Below, piece after piece: positions 7,742 to 16,530 of a DNA stretch of 64,000 nucleotides. Source of the DNA: JAIBJN01 sp963839745. Its GTDB lineage: Bacteria; Actinomycetota; Thermoleophilia; Gaiellales; Gaiellaceae. The DNA is taken from the NCBI GenBank assembly GCA_963839745.1, contig CAWIWC010000017.1, positions 1-64,000 on the forward strand. The letters run 5' to 3'. The position numbers and the translations under genes were made by a program. The stretch's first letter is position 1; each line of letters starts with the position of its first letter. The notes below the pieces were generated by a model. That model saw only the letters and a list, made by a program, of their open reading frames with translations, was not told the DNA's origin and searched no databases.

Positions 7742-8808
7742 TCGGCCGCCTCCACCGAGAGAATCGGCGGAAGCTGGGAGGCTGCCTCGATCCACGTCTC
7801 GCCCGCGTCTGGGGAGACGAAGAGCGAGCCGCTCTGCGTGCCGAGGTAGATCCCGGCGGGGTCGAGGCGGTCGGAGGAGAAGCCCTCGCGCATCACCGCG
7901 CCCCACGCGGGCTGGGGCAGCCCGCCGGCCAGGAGCGACCAGGACGCGCCGCCGTCGTCCGTCCGGTACACGCCCAGCCGTCCGTCGCAGGTCACGCGGT
8001 TCTCGGCGCCCTCCTCGGGGATGACGAACGCTGCGTCGGGATGCCGGTGGTCGAGCGCGAGCGGGAAGCCGAACCCGCTCGGCAGGCCGTTGCCCTCCAG
8101 CCGTTCCCAGTGCTCTCCGCGATCGTCGGAGCGGTAGACGCCGCAGTGGTTCTGCTGCCAGAGGCGCTCGGGCCGCGCGGGATGGACGAGCAGCTTGTGC
8201 ACGCACTGGCCGAGCTCCGGGAACGGGTCGGGGAGGAAGTCGGCCGCCGTGCCGCGGTTCGCCGGCGTCCAGGTCTCGCCGCCGTCCTCGGTTCGGAAGA
8301 CTCCCGCCGCCGAGATGCCGACGTACATCCGCTTCGGCTCCTCGGGATCGAGCGCGATCGAGTGACAGCACATCCCTCCGGCGCCCGGGAACCAGCGGTC
8401 GCGCGTCTCGTGCCGGACGATGCCGTCGACCGGCTGCCAGGCCTCGCCCCCGTCGTCCGTGCGGAAGAGGACGCCTGGCGCGCCGCCGAGCCACAGGCGT
8501 CCGTCCTCGCCGTCGCGGCCCGGCTCGATGTGCCAGGTCTTTTCCAGTGTCAGCCCGGTGTCCTCGGGGAGCCCCAGCTCCTCGGCGCGCGTCCACGTCT
8601 GGCCGCGATCGGCCGAGCGGTGCGTGGTCGCGCCGTAGACCTCGTTGTTGGACGCGGCATGGATCGTCCCGTCTCGCGGATCGACGACGGCGTGGAAGAC
8701 CGACCAGCCGGTGAGGACCGGTCCTTCGAGCGACCAGTCCTGCCGCTCCTCGTCGCTCTCGAGGAGGAACAGTCCCTTGCGTGTGCCTACGAGGGCGAGG
8801 ACGCTCAT
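7732..8808 (-). CDS. BNR/sortilin-like beta-propeller protein
   Basis: 358 aa. At least five Asp-box-like repeats are visible (SADRGQTWT, RTDDGGEAW, RTEDGGETW, RSDDRGEHW, RTDDGGASW, SPDAGETW), giving a sialidase-type propeller. There is no signal peptide and no obvious sialidase Arg triad, so a hydrolase name would be unsafe. Its ATG overlaps the stop of the TldE gene, and the MoaD-like gene starts in its last codons. Confidence 0.82.
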   Translation of the reverse strand: MSVLALVGTRKGLFLLESDEERQDWSLEGPVLTGWSVFHAVVDPRDGTIHAASNNEVYGATTHRSADRGQTWTRAEELGLPEDTGLTLEKTWHIEPGRDGEDGRLWLGGAPGVLFRTDDGGEAWQPVDGIVRHETRDRWFPGAGGMCCHSIALDPEEPKRMYVGISAAGVFRTEDGGETWTPANRGTAADFLPDPFPELGQCVHKLLVHPARPERLWQQNHCGVYRSDDRGEHWERLEGNGLPSGFGFPLALDHRHPDAAFVIPEEGAENRVTCDGRLGVYRTDDGGASWSLLAGGLPQPAWGAVMREGFSSDRLDPAGIYLGTQSGSLFVSPDAGETWIEAASQLPPILSVEAAEWR

Positions 8809-10166
8809 CAGACGCCCGGGCCGGAGCCCGTGCCCACGATGGTAAACGCTTCGGTCGCGGCTGCCGGGACCAGCGTCCCGAAGGGGTAACGCTCGTCGTA
8901 GAAGTCGCTGCGGTTCACAAGCGACACCTCCTCGGTGAGCCCGAGGAGACCCGCGGCGAGCGCGGGGAACGAGGTCGTGAAGCGGAGATTGACGAGCGGC
9001 GTCGTCACCTTGCCGCCCTCGATGCGGAAGGTCCCGTCTCGGGTCATGCCTGTGATGATCCCTTCGCGCGGGTCGACGACGCCGAGATAGTGCAGGCGCG
9101 TGATGTAGATGCCGTCGCCGACGCGGTCGGCGAGCTCGTCCACGGAGGCGGCATCCCCGCCGGCCAGCGAGAGGTTGAAGGGAACCGGGCCGAAGGACTG
9201 CGCCGGCGCGCTCAGCCCGTGTCCCGTCGACTCCCGCCCCGCCTGCTTCGCGGTCCGGCGATCCCAGACCACGTCGCGGGCGACCCCCTCTTCGACCATG
9301 AGCACGCGCTGTTTCGGCATGCCCTCGAGGTCGAAGGCCTTCGGATACCCGCGTGGATCGAGCCCGTCGTCCCAGAGCGTGAAGCCGTCGCTGAAGAGCT
9401 TCTCGCCGAGGCGGCCGGACAGGTAGCTGCGGCCCTCGAGCAGGGCGAGCGCGTTGAGGGAAGTGAAGCCGAAATAGAAGAGGAGCTCGGAGACGGCGTA
9501 GGGCTCCAGCACGGCGCGGAAGGTCGCCGGCTCGATCTGCCCGGCGTCCTTCGTCCGGGCCGCCTTCTCCGCCGCTTCTTGCGCAACGGTCGCCGGGTCG
9601 ATCTCGGCCGCGCGCCAGGAGGTTGCCTCCGCGTAGCCGGAGACGTCGTCGCCGGCGGCGAGCGTGAGGACGCTCACGTCGGTCGTCGCCTGGGCGACGG
9701 CATGCCCGGTCGTGGACGCGACGCCGACCTCGGTCGCGCCGCTCGTGTAGTAGCCGTAGAGGCCGAGGCCGGACGCGGCGCCGATCGCCGCGGCGGCCTG
9801 CTCGGCCTGGTCCTCGGGAGTCTGGGCGGCCGTCTCCTCGTCGAAGCCTTCCACCTCGGGAACCTCGGCCGGCGGCTGGAGGCCGGGGAAGCCGGGATCG
9901 ACGGGGGAGCGATCGGCCGCCTCGCCGGCGCGCCTGGCGACGGCAGCGAGGCCTTCGTCGTCGGTCCGGTTCGTCGTCGCGCAGCCGACGCGCCCGTCGC
10001 GGACGACCCGGACGGTGACGCTCGCGTCGCGAATCAGCGTCGGCTGGTGTACCGCGGACGCTGCGAAGCGCGCGAACCCGGAGCGCTCGACGTGGACGGA
10101 GGCGTCTGCCTCGTCCCCTTCCGCCGCGCGCACTGCGCGTTCGGCGAGGTCGAGGGCGCGGCTCAC
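8808..10166 (-). CDS. tldE: TldE/PmbA-type subunit of the TldD/TldE protease
   Basis: 452 aa. It belongs to the TldD/PmbA family but lacks the HExxxH zinc motif, as the TldE partner does. Family marks are the N-terminal helical part (DLAERAVRAAEGDEADASV), the central TSGATEVGVAST and the C-terminal RSDFYDERYPFGTLVPA. In E. coli the TldD/E pair trims unfolded peptides and matures some RiPPs. The gene overlaps tldD by 4 nt. Confidence 0.88.
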   Translation of the reverse strand: MSRALDLAERAVRAAEGDEADASVHVERSGFARFAASAVHQPTLIRDASVTVRVVRDGRVGCATTNRTDDEGLAAVARRAGEAADRSPVDPGFPGLQPPAEVPEVEGFDEETAAQTPEDQAEQAAAAIGAASGLGLYGYYTSGATEVGVASTTGHAVAQATTDVSVLTLAAGDDVSGYAEATSWRAAEIDPATVAQEAAEKAARTKDAGQIEPATFRAVLEPYAVSELLFYFGFTSLNALALLEGRSYLSGRLGEKLFSDGFTLWDDGLDPRGYPKAFDLEGMPKQRVLMVEEGVARDVVWDRRTAKQAGRESTGHGLSAPAQSFGPVPFNLSLAGGDAASVDELADRVGDGIYITRLHYLGVVDPREGIITGMTRDGTFRIEGGKVTTPLVNLRFTTSFPALAAGLLGLTEEVSLVNRSDFYDERYPFGTLVPAAATEAFTIVGTGSGPGV

Positions 10167-11605
10167 GAGCGCACGCCCACCTGCACGTCACGGAAGCGTG
10201 CCGGCGACGTGCCGTGAGAGACGTGCGCGTGCTGGCCCGGCTGGCCCTTGCCACAGTTCGTGAGGCCGTACAACGTCCACTCGTCCGGCCCGGCGACGGC
10301 GTCCAGCCGTCCCCAGAACTCCGGGGTGACGCCCATGTACGTGGCGTCCCGAAGCATGCGGCCGAGCTTGCCCTTCTTGATCTCCCAGGCGACCTGCGTC
10401 CCGAACTGGAAGTTGAGCCGCTTGTCGTCGATCGACCAGCTCTTGTTGGTGCAGAGGTAGAGGCCGTCGTCGACGTCGGCGAGCAGGTCCTCGAGCGAGC
10501 CGGCGCCGGGCTCGAGGTGGAGGTTGGTCATGCGGACGAGCGGCATGCGGCTCCAGCTGTCGGCGCGCATCGAGCCGCCCAGGTCGCGGCCGATCAGCGC
10601 GGACGTCTCGCGCGAGGCGAGGTAGCCGGTGAGGATTCCGCCCTCGACGACGGGCTGGCGCCGCGCGGCCGCGCCCTCGTCGTCCCAGCCGAAGCTTCCG
10701 AGCCCGAGTGGGGTGGTCGGGTCGGCGGTGATGTTCATGTGCTCGGAGCCGTAGCGCAGGCTGCCCAGGTCGCCGGGCTTCAGGAAGCTCGTGCCGGCGT
10801 ACGCGGCCTCGGTGCCGTAGACGCGGTCGAGCTCGGTGGGATGGCCGACCGATTCGTGGACCTGGAGCTCCATCTGCTCGGCGTCGACCACGATCGTGGT
10901 GATGCCCGCCGGGCAGGCGTCGGCGGTCAGGAGCGCGGCGGCCTCCTCGCCGATCCGCGGCGCCTCGCGGTCGAGGCCGAGCTGCTCGACGTACTCCCAG
11001 CCGCCCTGGCCGCTCGAGCCGCCGTGCGCGCTCGGATAGCTGCGGTTCTGGACTCGGCCCTCGTCCGAGACGGCCAGTGCGTCGATCCCGCCGCCGCACT
11101 CGACGAAGCGCTGCGAGATCCGCGCGCCCTCGGAGGAGTGGAAGATGCGGCGCTCGTTCATGGCGCGGACGTTCGCCTCGGTGATCTTCACTTCGGGCCG
11201 GCGCATGCCCTCCTCTGCGCGCAGGCAGAGGGCGATCTTCTCCTCGAGCGGCACCTCGACCGGGTCTCGCTCGACCTTCGGTTCGTAGTCGCCCGCGGCG
11301 GGCGGCACCGGAGCGAGTTCCACGCGCGTGCGCGCGCGCGAGGCGCTCGCGCGGGCGAACGCGACCGCACGCAGCGCCGCGTCGCGCGCACCCTCCTCGG
11401 AGAGGCGCGGGTCGCCTGCGAAGCCCCAGGCTCCGTCGACCAGGACGCGCACGCCGATCCCCTCCGTCTCGGCGTCGGACACCGAGTCGACCTCGCCGTT
11501 CTTCGTGGAGACGTGCTGCGCGCGGCGTCGAACGACGCGCGCGTCGGCGTAGCCGGCCCCGGCGGCGAGGGCGGAATCGAGTGCGTGGTCGGCGAGCTCG
11601 TTCAC
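10163..11605 (-). CDS. tldD: TldD metalloprotease subunit
   Basis: 480 aa from GTG at 11605, where the protein begins like other actinobacterial TldD proteins; an ATG at 11635 in frame is the alternative. The zinc-binding HExxxH motif is HESVGH, followed by ELDRVYGTEA; a late Cys in TNCGKGQPGQ matches the third ligand region of TldD. A TAATCT hexamer lies 10 nt upstream of the GTG. It heads the operon tldD-tldE-propeller-MoaD-like. The substrate is unknown; no RiPP precursor is evident here. Confidence 0.9.
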   Translation of the reverse strand: MNELADHALDSALAAGAGYADARVVRRRAQHVSTKNGEVDSVSDAETEGIGVRVLVDGAWGFAGDPRLSEEGARDAALRAVAFARASASRARTRVELAPVPPAAGDYEPKVERDPVEVPLEEKIALCLRAEEGMRRPEVKITEANVRAMNERRIFHSSEGARISQRFVECGGGIDALAVSDEGRVQNRSYPSAHGGSSGQGGWEYVEQLGLDREAPRIGEEAAALLTADACPAGITTIVVDAEQMELQVHESVGHPTELDRVYGTEAAYAGTSFLKPGDLGSLRYGSEHMNITADPTTPLGLGSFGWDDEGAAARRQPVVEGGILTGYLASRETSALIGRDLGGSMRADSWSRMPLVRMTNLHLEPGAGSLEDLLADVDDGLYLCTNKSWSIDDKRLNFQFGTQVAWEIKKGKLGRMLRDATYMGVTPEFWGRLDAVAGPDEWTLYGLTNCGKGQPGQHAHVSHGTSPARFRDVQVGVRS

Positions 11606-11661
11606 GGGCCGACGTAGATTACTGACGCCGGTCATGCGCGCGGCGCGCTCGGAAACGACGA

Positions 11662-11684
11662 AGGGCGCCTTTTCAGGGCGCCCT
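11662..11684 (-). terminator. Terminator downstream of tRNA-Leu
   Basis: An 8-bp stem (11662-11669 with 11677-11684) and a 7-nt loop, 5 nt beyond the 3' end of the tRNA on the minus strand. Confidence 0.65.
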
Positions 11685-11688
11685 ACGA

Positions 11689-11774
<86 letters not shown>

Positions 11775-11807
11775 GTGGACGGGCGCATTGTAGCGGCTAC
11801 CCGTCGC

Positions 11808-11836
11808 TTGACTCCGTCCGAGGCCCTCGCTACCTT
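11808..11836 (+). promoter_or_regulatory. lexA promoter
   Basis: TTGACT at 11808-11813 and TACCTT at 11831-11836 are separated by 17 bp. The predicted transcription start falls inside the LexA box just downstream, so LexA binding would block initiation. Confidence 0.7.
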
Positions 11837-11839
11837 GTA

Positions 11840-11853
11840 CGAACAAATGTTCG
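11840..11853. promoter_or_regulatory. LexA (SOS) box
   Basis: CGAACAAATGTTCG is a near-perfect palindrome matching the Gram-positive/actinobacterial consensus GAAC-N4-GTTC. It sits between the -10 and the lexA start, the standard place for autoregulation. Confidence 0.88.
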
Positions 11854-11870
11854 ACCAGGAAGGGAGGCAG

Positions 11871-12515
11871 ATGCTCACGCAGCGTCAGCGCGAGGTCTAC
11901 GAGTTTGTCCTCAGCTACGTGGATTCGCACGGGTATCCGCCCACCGTGCGCGAGATCGGAGAGGCGGTGGGACTGGCGTCGCCGTCGACCGTGCACGCCC
12001 ATCTGGCCAACCTCGAGCGAGCCGGCTATCTGCGCCGCGACCCGACGAAGCCGCGGGCGCTGGAGCTCACCCGGCGCGAGCGAACGGCGGCAGGCGCGAC
12101 AGTCTCCGTGCCGGACGTGGGCGAGGTCCGCGTGCTCCCGCTCGTGGGCGAGATCGCCGCCGGCGGACCGCTCCTCGCGGAGGAGAACGTCGAGGAGCAC
12201 CTGGCCGTGCCGGACACGCTCTCGCGCGGGGGCGAGGAGTTCCTGCTCCGCGTCAAGGGCGACAGCATGATCGAGGCCGGCATCCTCGAGGGCGACTACG
12301 TCGTCGTGCAGCGCCAGCAGACCGCGAAGGACGGCGACATCGTCGTCGCGCTCGCCGGCCAGGACGAGGCCGCCGACGAGGCGACCGTCAAGCGCTTCTT
12401 CCGCGAGAGCGGGCGCGTCCGGCTCCAGCCCGAGAACTCCACCATGGAGCCGCTCTACCCCGAGCACGTCAGCGTCCTGGGCAAGGTCGTGGGCGTCTTC
12501 CGGAGGGTCGGCTAG
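11871..12515 (+). CDS. lexA: LexA repressor
   Basis: 214 aa. The ATG at 11871 is chosen because GGAAGGGAGG precedes it and because MLTQRQREVYEF is the usual LexA N-terminus. A winged helix (residues 1-65) carries the PPTVREIGEAVG helices; the cleavage site Ala-Gly is in VGEIAAGG; the catalytic Ser is in GDSM and the Lys in TVKRFF. It represses SOS genes until RecA filaments stimulate self-cleavage. Its stop codon lies inside a 168-bp inverted-repeat element. Confidence 0.96.
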   Translation: MLTQRQREVYEFVLSYVDSHGYPPTVREIGEAVGLASPSTVHAHLANLERAGYLRRDPTKPRALELTRRERTAAGATVSVPDVGEVRVLPLVGEIAAGGPLLAEENVEEHLAVPDTLSRGGEEFLLRVKGDSMIEAGILEGDYVVVQRQQTAKDGDIVVALAGQDEAADEATVKRFFRESGRVRLQPENSTMEPLYPEHVSVLGKVVGVFRRVG

Positions 12516-12679
12516 TGCCCCTCCAGGCACTATCCGCCTGCTTCTGCCCCGCGATCACGCGGCGCCTGAGCCCACCCTCGCCCTTACCAAGGCTTCGAGC
12601 CTTGGCTGCGGACGAGTGCGACCTCATGCTTGGTGCTCGCGACGCAGAACCTAGCCGGCAGTACCTGAAGGGGCACTAG
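12512..12679. repeat. 168-bp element bounded by 20-bp inverted repeats
   Basis: The left arm (12512-12531) and the right arm (12660-12679) are inverted copies matching at 18 of 20 positions. The left end starts with the lexA stop (CTAG) and the right end also finishes in CTAG. Inside is a perfect 8-bp stem with a 3-nt loop at 12587-12605. No ORF is visible. It could be a miniature inverted-repeat element or, since the ends can pair in RNA, a structured transcript or the lexA terminator. Confidence 0.55.
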
Positions 12680-12684
12680 TCGCG

Positions 12685-12876
12685 ATGGAGGTAGTCACGC
12701 TCAACCGCACCCTCGACCAGGAGCTCCTGGCGCTCATGCGCGGCGCAAGCCTCGAGTGCCCGGCGTGCGGCGAGTTCGTCCTGCACAAGGACGGCGCCGT
12801 CGTGTGCCCGGAGTGCGGCTCGGGGCTCCGGAAAGAGGGAGAACCGGCGCTACACTTGGACGTGCAGGCCGGGTGA
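12685..12876 (+). CDS. Small zinc-ribbon protein
   Basis: 63 aa. Two knuckles, ECPACG and VCPECG, are 17 residues apart, a classic four-Cys zinc ribbon. The last 13 nt overlap the predicted 5' end of rnpB, so the RNase P transcript may share its promoter region or be processed from a longer transcript. No function can be assigned. Confidence 0.6.
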   Translation: MEVVTLNRTLDQELLALMRGASLECPACGEFVLHKDGAVVCPECGSGLRKEGEPALHLDVQAG

Positions 12877-13213
12877 CCGCGGGCCGCGCGAGCGGCTCGA
12901 GGAAAGTCCGGACACCGCAGGGCAGGACGCTGGGGAAATCCCAGGCGGCGAAAGCCGACGGAAAGTGGCACAGAAAGGAGACCGCCACCGGCGAACGTAT
13001 CTCTCCGGAGACGCCGGCGGTAAGGGTGAAAAGGTGGGGTAAGAGCCCACCAGCGCCGTGGTGACACGGCGGCTGCCAAACCCCGTCCGGTGCAAGGCGA
13101 ACAGGCTCCGCCGAGGTTGCCCGCCGAGGAGCCGGGTACGCCGCACGAGCTCCCGGGAAACCGGAAGCCGAGATGGATGGTCACCCCCGACAGAATCCGG
13201 CTTACAGGCCTGC
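12864..13213 (+). ncRNA. rnpB: RNase P RNA, bacterial class A
   Basis: About 350 nt. P1 is GCAGGCC (12864-12870) pairing with GGCCTGC (13207-13213). Conserved blocks are present in order: GAGGAAAGTCCGGACACC, GGCACAGAAA, GGTAAGGGTGAAAAGGTG, GGTGCAAGG, GATGGATGGTCACC and ACAGAATCCGGCTTAC. It is the catalytic RNA that trims the 5' leader of tRNA precursors. The end points are set from P1 and may be off by a few bases. Confidence 0.95.
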
Positions 13214-13217
13214 TACC

Positions 13218-13244
13218 GAGAAGCCCCGCTCCGGCGGGCTTCTC
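13218..13244 (+). terminator. rnpB terminator
   Basis: A stem of GAGAAGCCC (13218-13226) with GGGCTTCTC (13236-13244) lies five bases after rnpB and faces the convergent AlkZ-like gene. Confidence 0.75.
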
Positions 13245-13280
13245 CATTTCCAGGGCTACTTGACGGCGCGCCGTTCGAGT

Positions 13281-14376
13281 TCACGCGACCCGATGTGACT
13301 CGGCGTCCGGCTCGTGGAAGCGCAGGAGCCGCTCGGCCTCCGCCTTGAGCTCGCGCTTGACCTCCGCCGGGAGCGGCGCGAACGGCTCGAGCGTCGAGCG
13401 TTGCCTTCTTCCCCTTGCGCTCGACCTTCCACTTGCCCGCAACCGCGCCGTCGACGAGGAACGTCGGCGATGAGTGCGGGGTCTTCGTGTTGAAGACGAG
13501 CGGGCGGAAGTCCTCGGGAAGGATCTGCGTCCCGCGTGCGTGGACGAGCAGCGTCGCGTCCCAGGTCGGGAGGAAGCGCGGCGGTGCCTTCGTCGAGGCG
13601 CCTGGGAGCGGCGCACGCGGCAGGTCGACGAGCTCGCGGCCCTCCTCGTCGCGGAAGCGGCGCAGGCGAAGGCCCTCCGCGGCCTCCTGGACGGTGGTCG
13701 GGGCGAGGCCCGCCCAGTTGGCGGCGTCGGCGAGGCGCGCCGGCCCGAAGCCGGTGAGGTAGCGGCGCAGGAGGATCTCGACGCTCTCTTCGGGCGTCAC
13801 TGTCGGCGGCTCGAGCCACTCGTCGGCCAGGGCGTAGAGGTCGGCCCGGCGCCGCTCCCACGTCCCGGAAGGTGGCGCGCGCACCAGCTCGAGCCAGGCG
13901 GCGAGGCCGTTCCAGAGATGGGTGGGCCGCTCGGGGTCACGCTTGCGGGCGAGATCGAGGAGCTCGTCGCGGTGCAGCACGTTGCCCGTCAGCCTCTTGC
14001 GGACGTCCTTGGCTGCTGAGGTCAGGTCGGAGCGGGAGAGCCGCTTCTTGTCGAAGCGGAGCCACGCGTCCTGGCGGGCGGCGCGCGTCCCGACCGCGAA
14101 TGCCCAGTAGTCCTTCGCCGACACCAGATGGATGGTCGAGCGAAGGAGCGTCCCCTGGACGACGGTCCGCCGCTCGAGCGCCTTCGTGAGGTCGGCCAGC
14201 TCGAAGCCCTCGAGCCGGCTCCACAGCCCGATGTAGGACGACGGCGCGTACTGCGCCTGGATGCCCGCGATGCGGTCGAGCGTCCGGGTCAGCGGGAGCC
14301 GGGAACGCTCGAGCAGGAACTGCCGCGCGAGCAGCGCCCGGTTGAGGTCGGCGGTCGTGAGCACGCGCTCTGCCAC
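13281..14376 (-). pseudogene. AlkZ/YcaQ-like winged-helix DNA glycosylase, frameshifted near the C-terminus
   Basis: About 362 aa when the frame is repaired; the GTG at 14376 opens VAERVLTTADLNRALLARQ. The family hallmark Q-phi-Q appears in AGIQAQYAP; AlkZ glycosylases use it to open interstrand crosslinks. Repeated winged-helix segments follow (EESVEILLRRYLTGFGPA). The frame breaks at 13388-13401, where TCGAGCG-type 7-bp units are tandemly duplicated. Removing one copy restores a normal end (LEPFAPLPAEVKREL, then RFHEPDAESHRVA). With the duplication, translation runs on to 13213 with a low-complexity tail. Real slippage mutation and assembly error are both possible. Confidence 0.75.
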
Positions 14377-14425
14377 GCCTCGACGGTATCCGACCGTCAG
14401 TGGCTGAGCTCCGAAAGGTGCACCG

Positions 14426-14445
14426 AGGGCGCCGGGGAGCGCCCT
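14426..14445 (+). promoter_or_regulatory. Hairpin in the region upstream of leuC
   Basis: Within the 180-nt gap before leuC (14377-14557) the clearest structure is AGGGCGC-loop-GCGCCCT, a 7-bp stem with a 6-nt loop. CACAAT at 14546-14551 ends 6 nt before the leuC ATG and is a possible -10 of a leaderless promoter; if so the hairpin lies upstream of the transcript. I see no leader peptide here. Confidence 0.3.
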
Positions 14446-14557
14446 GAGCGTAACCAGCTCGGGCGCACGCGTGGCGCGCGGAACGTGACGAGTGTGTGGC
14501 GAGTTGCCCACGGGCTCTGGCGGTGCCGTGAGCGGTGGATGTCGGCACAATTAGCGG

Positions 14558-15964
14558 ATGGGAAAGACGCTCTTCGAGCGCGTCTGGGAGGCGCACCTCG
14601 TCGCCGATCCGGTCGACGAGTCGCCGCTGCTGTTCGTCGACCTCCACCTCGTCCACGAGGTCACCTCGGCGCAGGCGTTCGAAGGCCTGCGAATGGCCGG
14701 CCGCCCGGTGAGGCGGCCGGATCTGACGCTCGCGACGATGGATCACAACGTCCCGACGGACGACAGGCCGGCGGACGATCTCGCCGCCGCTCAGCTCGAA
14801 GCTCTGCGGCGCAACTGCGAGGAGTTCGGCGTCCCGCTGTACGCGACGGGGAGCGGGCGCGAGGGCATCGTGCACGTGATCGGGCCCGAGCTCGGCGTGT
14901 CCCAGCCGGGGATGACGATCGTCTGCGGCGACAGCCACACTTCGACCCACGGCGCGGTCGGGGCGCTCGCGTTCGGGATCGGGACGTCCGAGGTCGAGCA
15001 CGTGCTCGCAACGCAGACGCTCCCGCAGCGCAAGCCGAAGACGATGCGGCTCGAGCTGAGCGGCTCGCTGCCTCTCGGCGTGACCGCGAAGGACGTGATC
15101 CTGGGCGCGATCGGGCACATCGGCGTCGCCGGCGGCGTCGGGCACGTGGTCGAGTACGCGGGCGAGGTCGTGCGCGCGCTGCCGATGGCCGGGCGCATGA
15201 CCATCTGCAACATGTCGATCGAGGCCGGCGCGCGGGCGGGGATGATCGCCCCCGACGACACGACCTTTGCCTACCTCGAGGGCCGCCCCGCCGCGCCGAA
15301 GGGCGCCGACTGGGAGGCCGCGCTCGAGCGCTGGCGCGCGCTTCCCTCCGACCCGGACGCGACCTACGACCGCGTGGTCGAGATCGACGTCGGCGAGCTC
15401 GCTCCGCAGGTGAGCTGGGGGACGAATCCCGGGATGGTCGTCCCGGTGGACGGCGTCGTGCCCGACCCGGGCGAGTTCGCCGATCCCGCGGAGCGCAAGG
15501 CCGCCGAGCGGGCGCTCACCTACATGGCGCTCGATCCCGGCACGCCTATTCAGGACATCGAGGTCGACCGCGTCTTCATCGGCTCGTGCACGAACGCGCG
15601 CATCGAGGACCTGCGCGAAGCGGCGAGTGTCGTCGCCGGCAAGCAGGTACATCCGCGGGTGCGGGCGATGGTCGTGCCGGGGTCGGCGGGCGTGAAGCGC
15701 CGCGCCGAGGAGGAGGGCCTCGACCGGATCTTCGAGGCCGCCGGCTTCGAGTGGCGGCGGGCCGGCTGCTCGATGTGCCTCGGGATGAACCCGGACATCC
15801 TCCAGCCCGGAGAGCGCTGCGCCTCGACGTCCAACCGCAACTTCGAGGGCCGCCAGGGCCGCGGCGGGCGGACGCACCTGGTCAGCCCTGCGATGGCCGC
15901 TGCGACCGCGCTGGCCGGTCACTTCGTCGACGTCCGCGAGCTCGCGCTGGAGCCTGTGGCGTGA
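14558..15964 (+). CDS. leuC: 3-isopropylmalate dehydratase, large subunit
   Basis: 468 aa, full length for the aconitase-like LeuC. It isomerises 2- to 3-isopropylmalate with a [4Fe-4S] cluster. Cluster cysteines are in GSCTNARIEDL and CSMCLGMNPD. Substrate and backbone motifs include MDHNVPT and CGDSHTSTHGA. There is no Shine-Dalgarno before the ATG. leuD starts in its GTGA stop overlap. Confidence 0.96.
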   Translation: MGKTLFERVWEAHLVADPVDESPLLFVDLHLVHEVTSAQAFEGLRMAGRPVRRPDLTLATMDHNVPTDDRPADDLAAAQLEALRRNCEEFGVPLYATGSGREGIVHVIGPELGVSQPGMTIVCGDSHTSTHGAVGALAFGIGTSEVEHVLATQTLPQRKPKTMRLELSGSLPLGVTAKDVILGAIGHIGVAGGVGHVVEYAGEVVRALPMAGRMTICNMSIEAGARAGMIAPDDTTFAYLEGRPAAPKGADWEAALERWRALPSDPDATYDRVVEIDVGELAPQVSWGTNPGMVVPVDGVVPDPGEFADPAERKAAERALTYMALDPGTPIQDIEVDRVFIGSCTNARIEDLREAASVVAGKQVHPRVRAMVVPGSAGVKRRAEEEGLDRIFEAAGFEWRRAGCSMCLGMNPDILQPGERCASTSNRNFEGRQGRGGRTHLVSPAMAAATALAGHFVDVRELALEPVA

Positions 15965-16530
15965 AGCCGTTTCGCCGCACCACCGGGCGCGTCGCCGTCC
16001 TCGACCGGGCCGACGTCGACACCGACCAGATCATTCCGAAGCAGTTCCTGAAGCGCATCGGGCGCTCGGGCTTCGGCGAGTTCCTCTTCTTCGACTGGAT
16101 CAAGGACCCGGCCTTCGAGCTCAACCGCCCCGAGGCCCAGGGCGCCACGATCCTGCTCACCGGCCGCAACTTCGGCTGCGGCTCCTCGCGCGAGCACGCG
16201 GCCTGGGCGATCCAGGACTACGGCTTCGAGGTCGTCATCGCGCCGTCGTTCGGGGACATCTTCCGCACGAACTCGCGGAAGGTCGGCCTCCTCCCGGTCG
16301 CGCTGCCCGAGGAGCAGGTCAAGGAGCTCATGGCCGCCGGATCGGGCGCCGAGCTGACCGTGGACCTCGAAGAGCAGACGGCCGGGCCGTACCCGTTCGA
16401 GATCGACGCGTTCGAGCGGCGGTGCCTGCTCGAGGGGCTCGACGACATCGCGGTCACCCTGCGGCACGAGGACGAGATCGCCGCCTTCGAGGCGGCGCAC
16501 CCGTCGCCTATCGCGACGACAGCTCTCTGA
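15961..16530 (+). CDS. leuD: 3-isopropylmalate dehydratase, small subunit
   Basis: 189 aa from GTG at 15961, overlapping the leuC stop by 4 nt. The swivelling domain carries the signature LTGRNFGCGSSREHA and DRADVDTDQIIPKQFL at the N-terminus. It forms the active enzyme with LeuC. The end overlaps the convergent leuB by 23 nt. Confidence 0.95.
   Translation: MKPFRRTTGRVAVLDRADVDTDQIIPKQFLKRIGRSGFGEFLFFDWIKDPAFELNRPEAQGATILLTGRNFGCGSSREHAAWAIQDYGFEVVIAPSFGDIFRTNSRKVGLLPVALPEEQVKELMAAGSGAELTVDLEEQTAGPYPFEIDAFERRCLLEGLDDIAVTLRHEDEIAAFEAAHPSPIATTAL

Noticed and set aside
12512..12679. 6S RNA or signal recognition particle RNA
   Set aside because: The GCAGCCAAGGC string on the minus strand resembles part of 4.5S RNA, but the conserved GGAAGNA-type loop is not there, and I cannot show a 6S bubble; left as an unclassified inverted-repeat element.
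14128..16530. A single long frame covering leuC and leuD
   Set aside because: Only the part from GTG 15961 is LeuD; the upstream part is a shadow of leuC.
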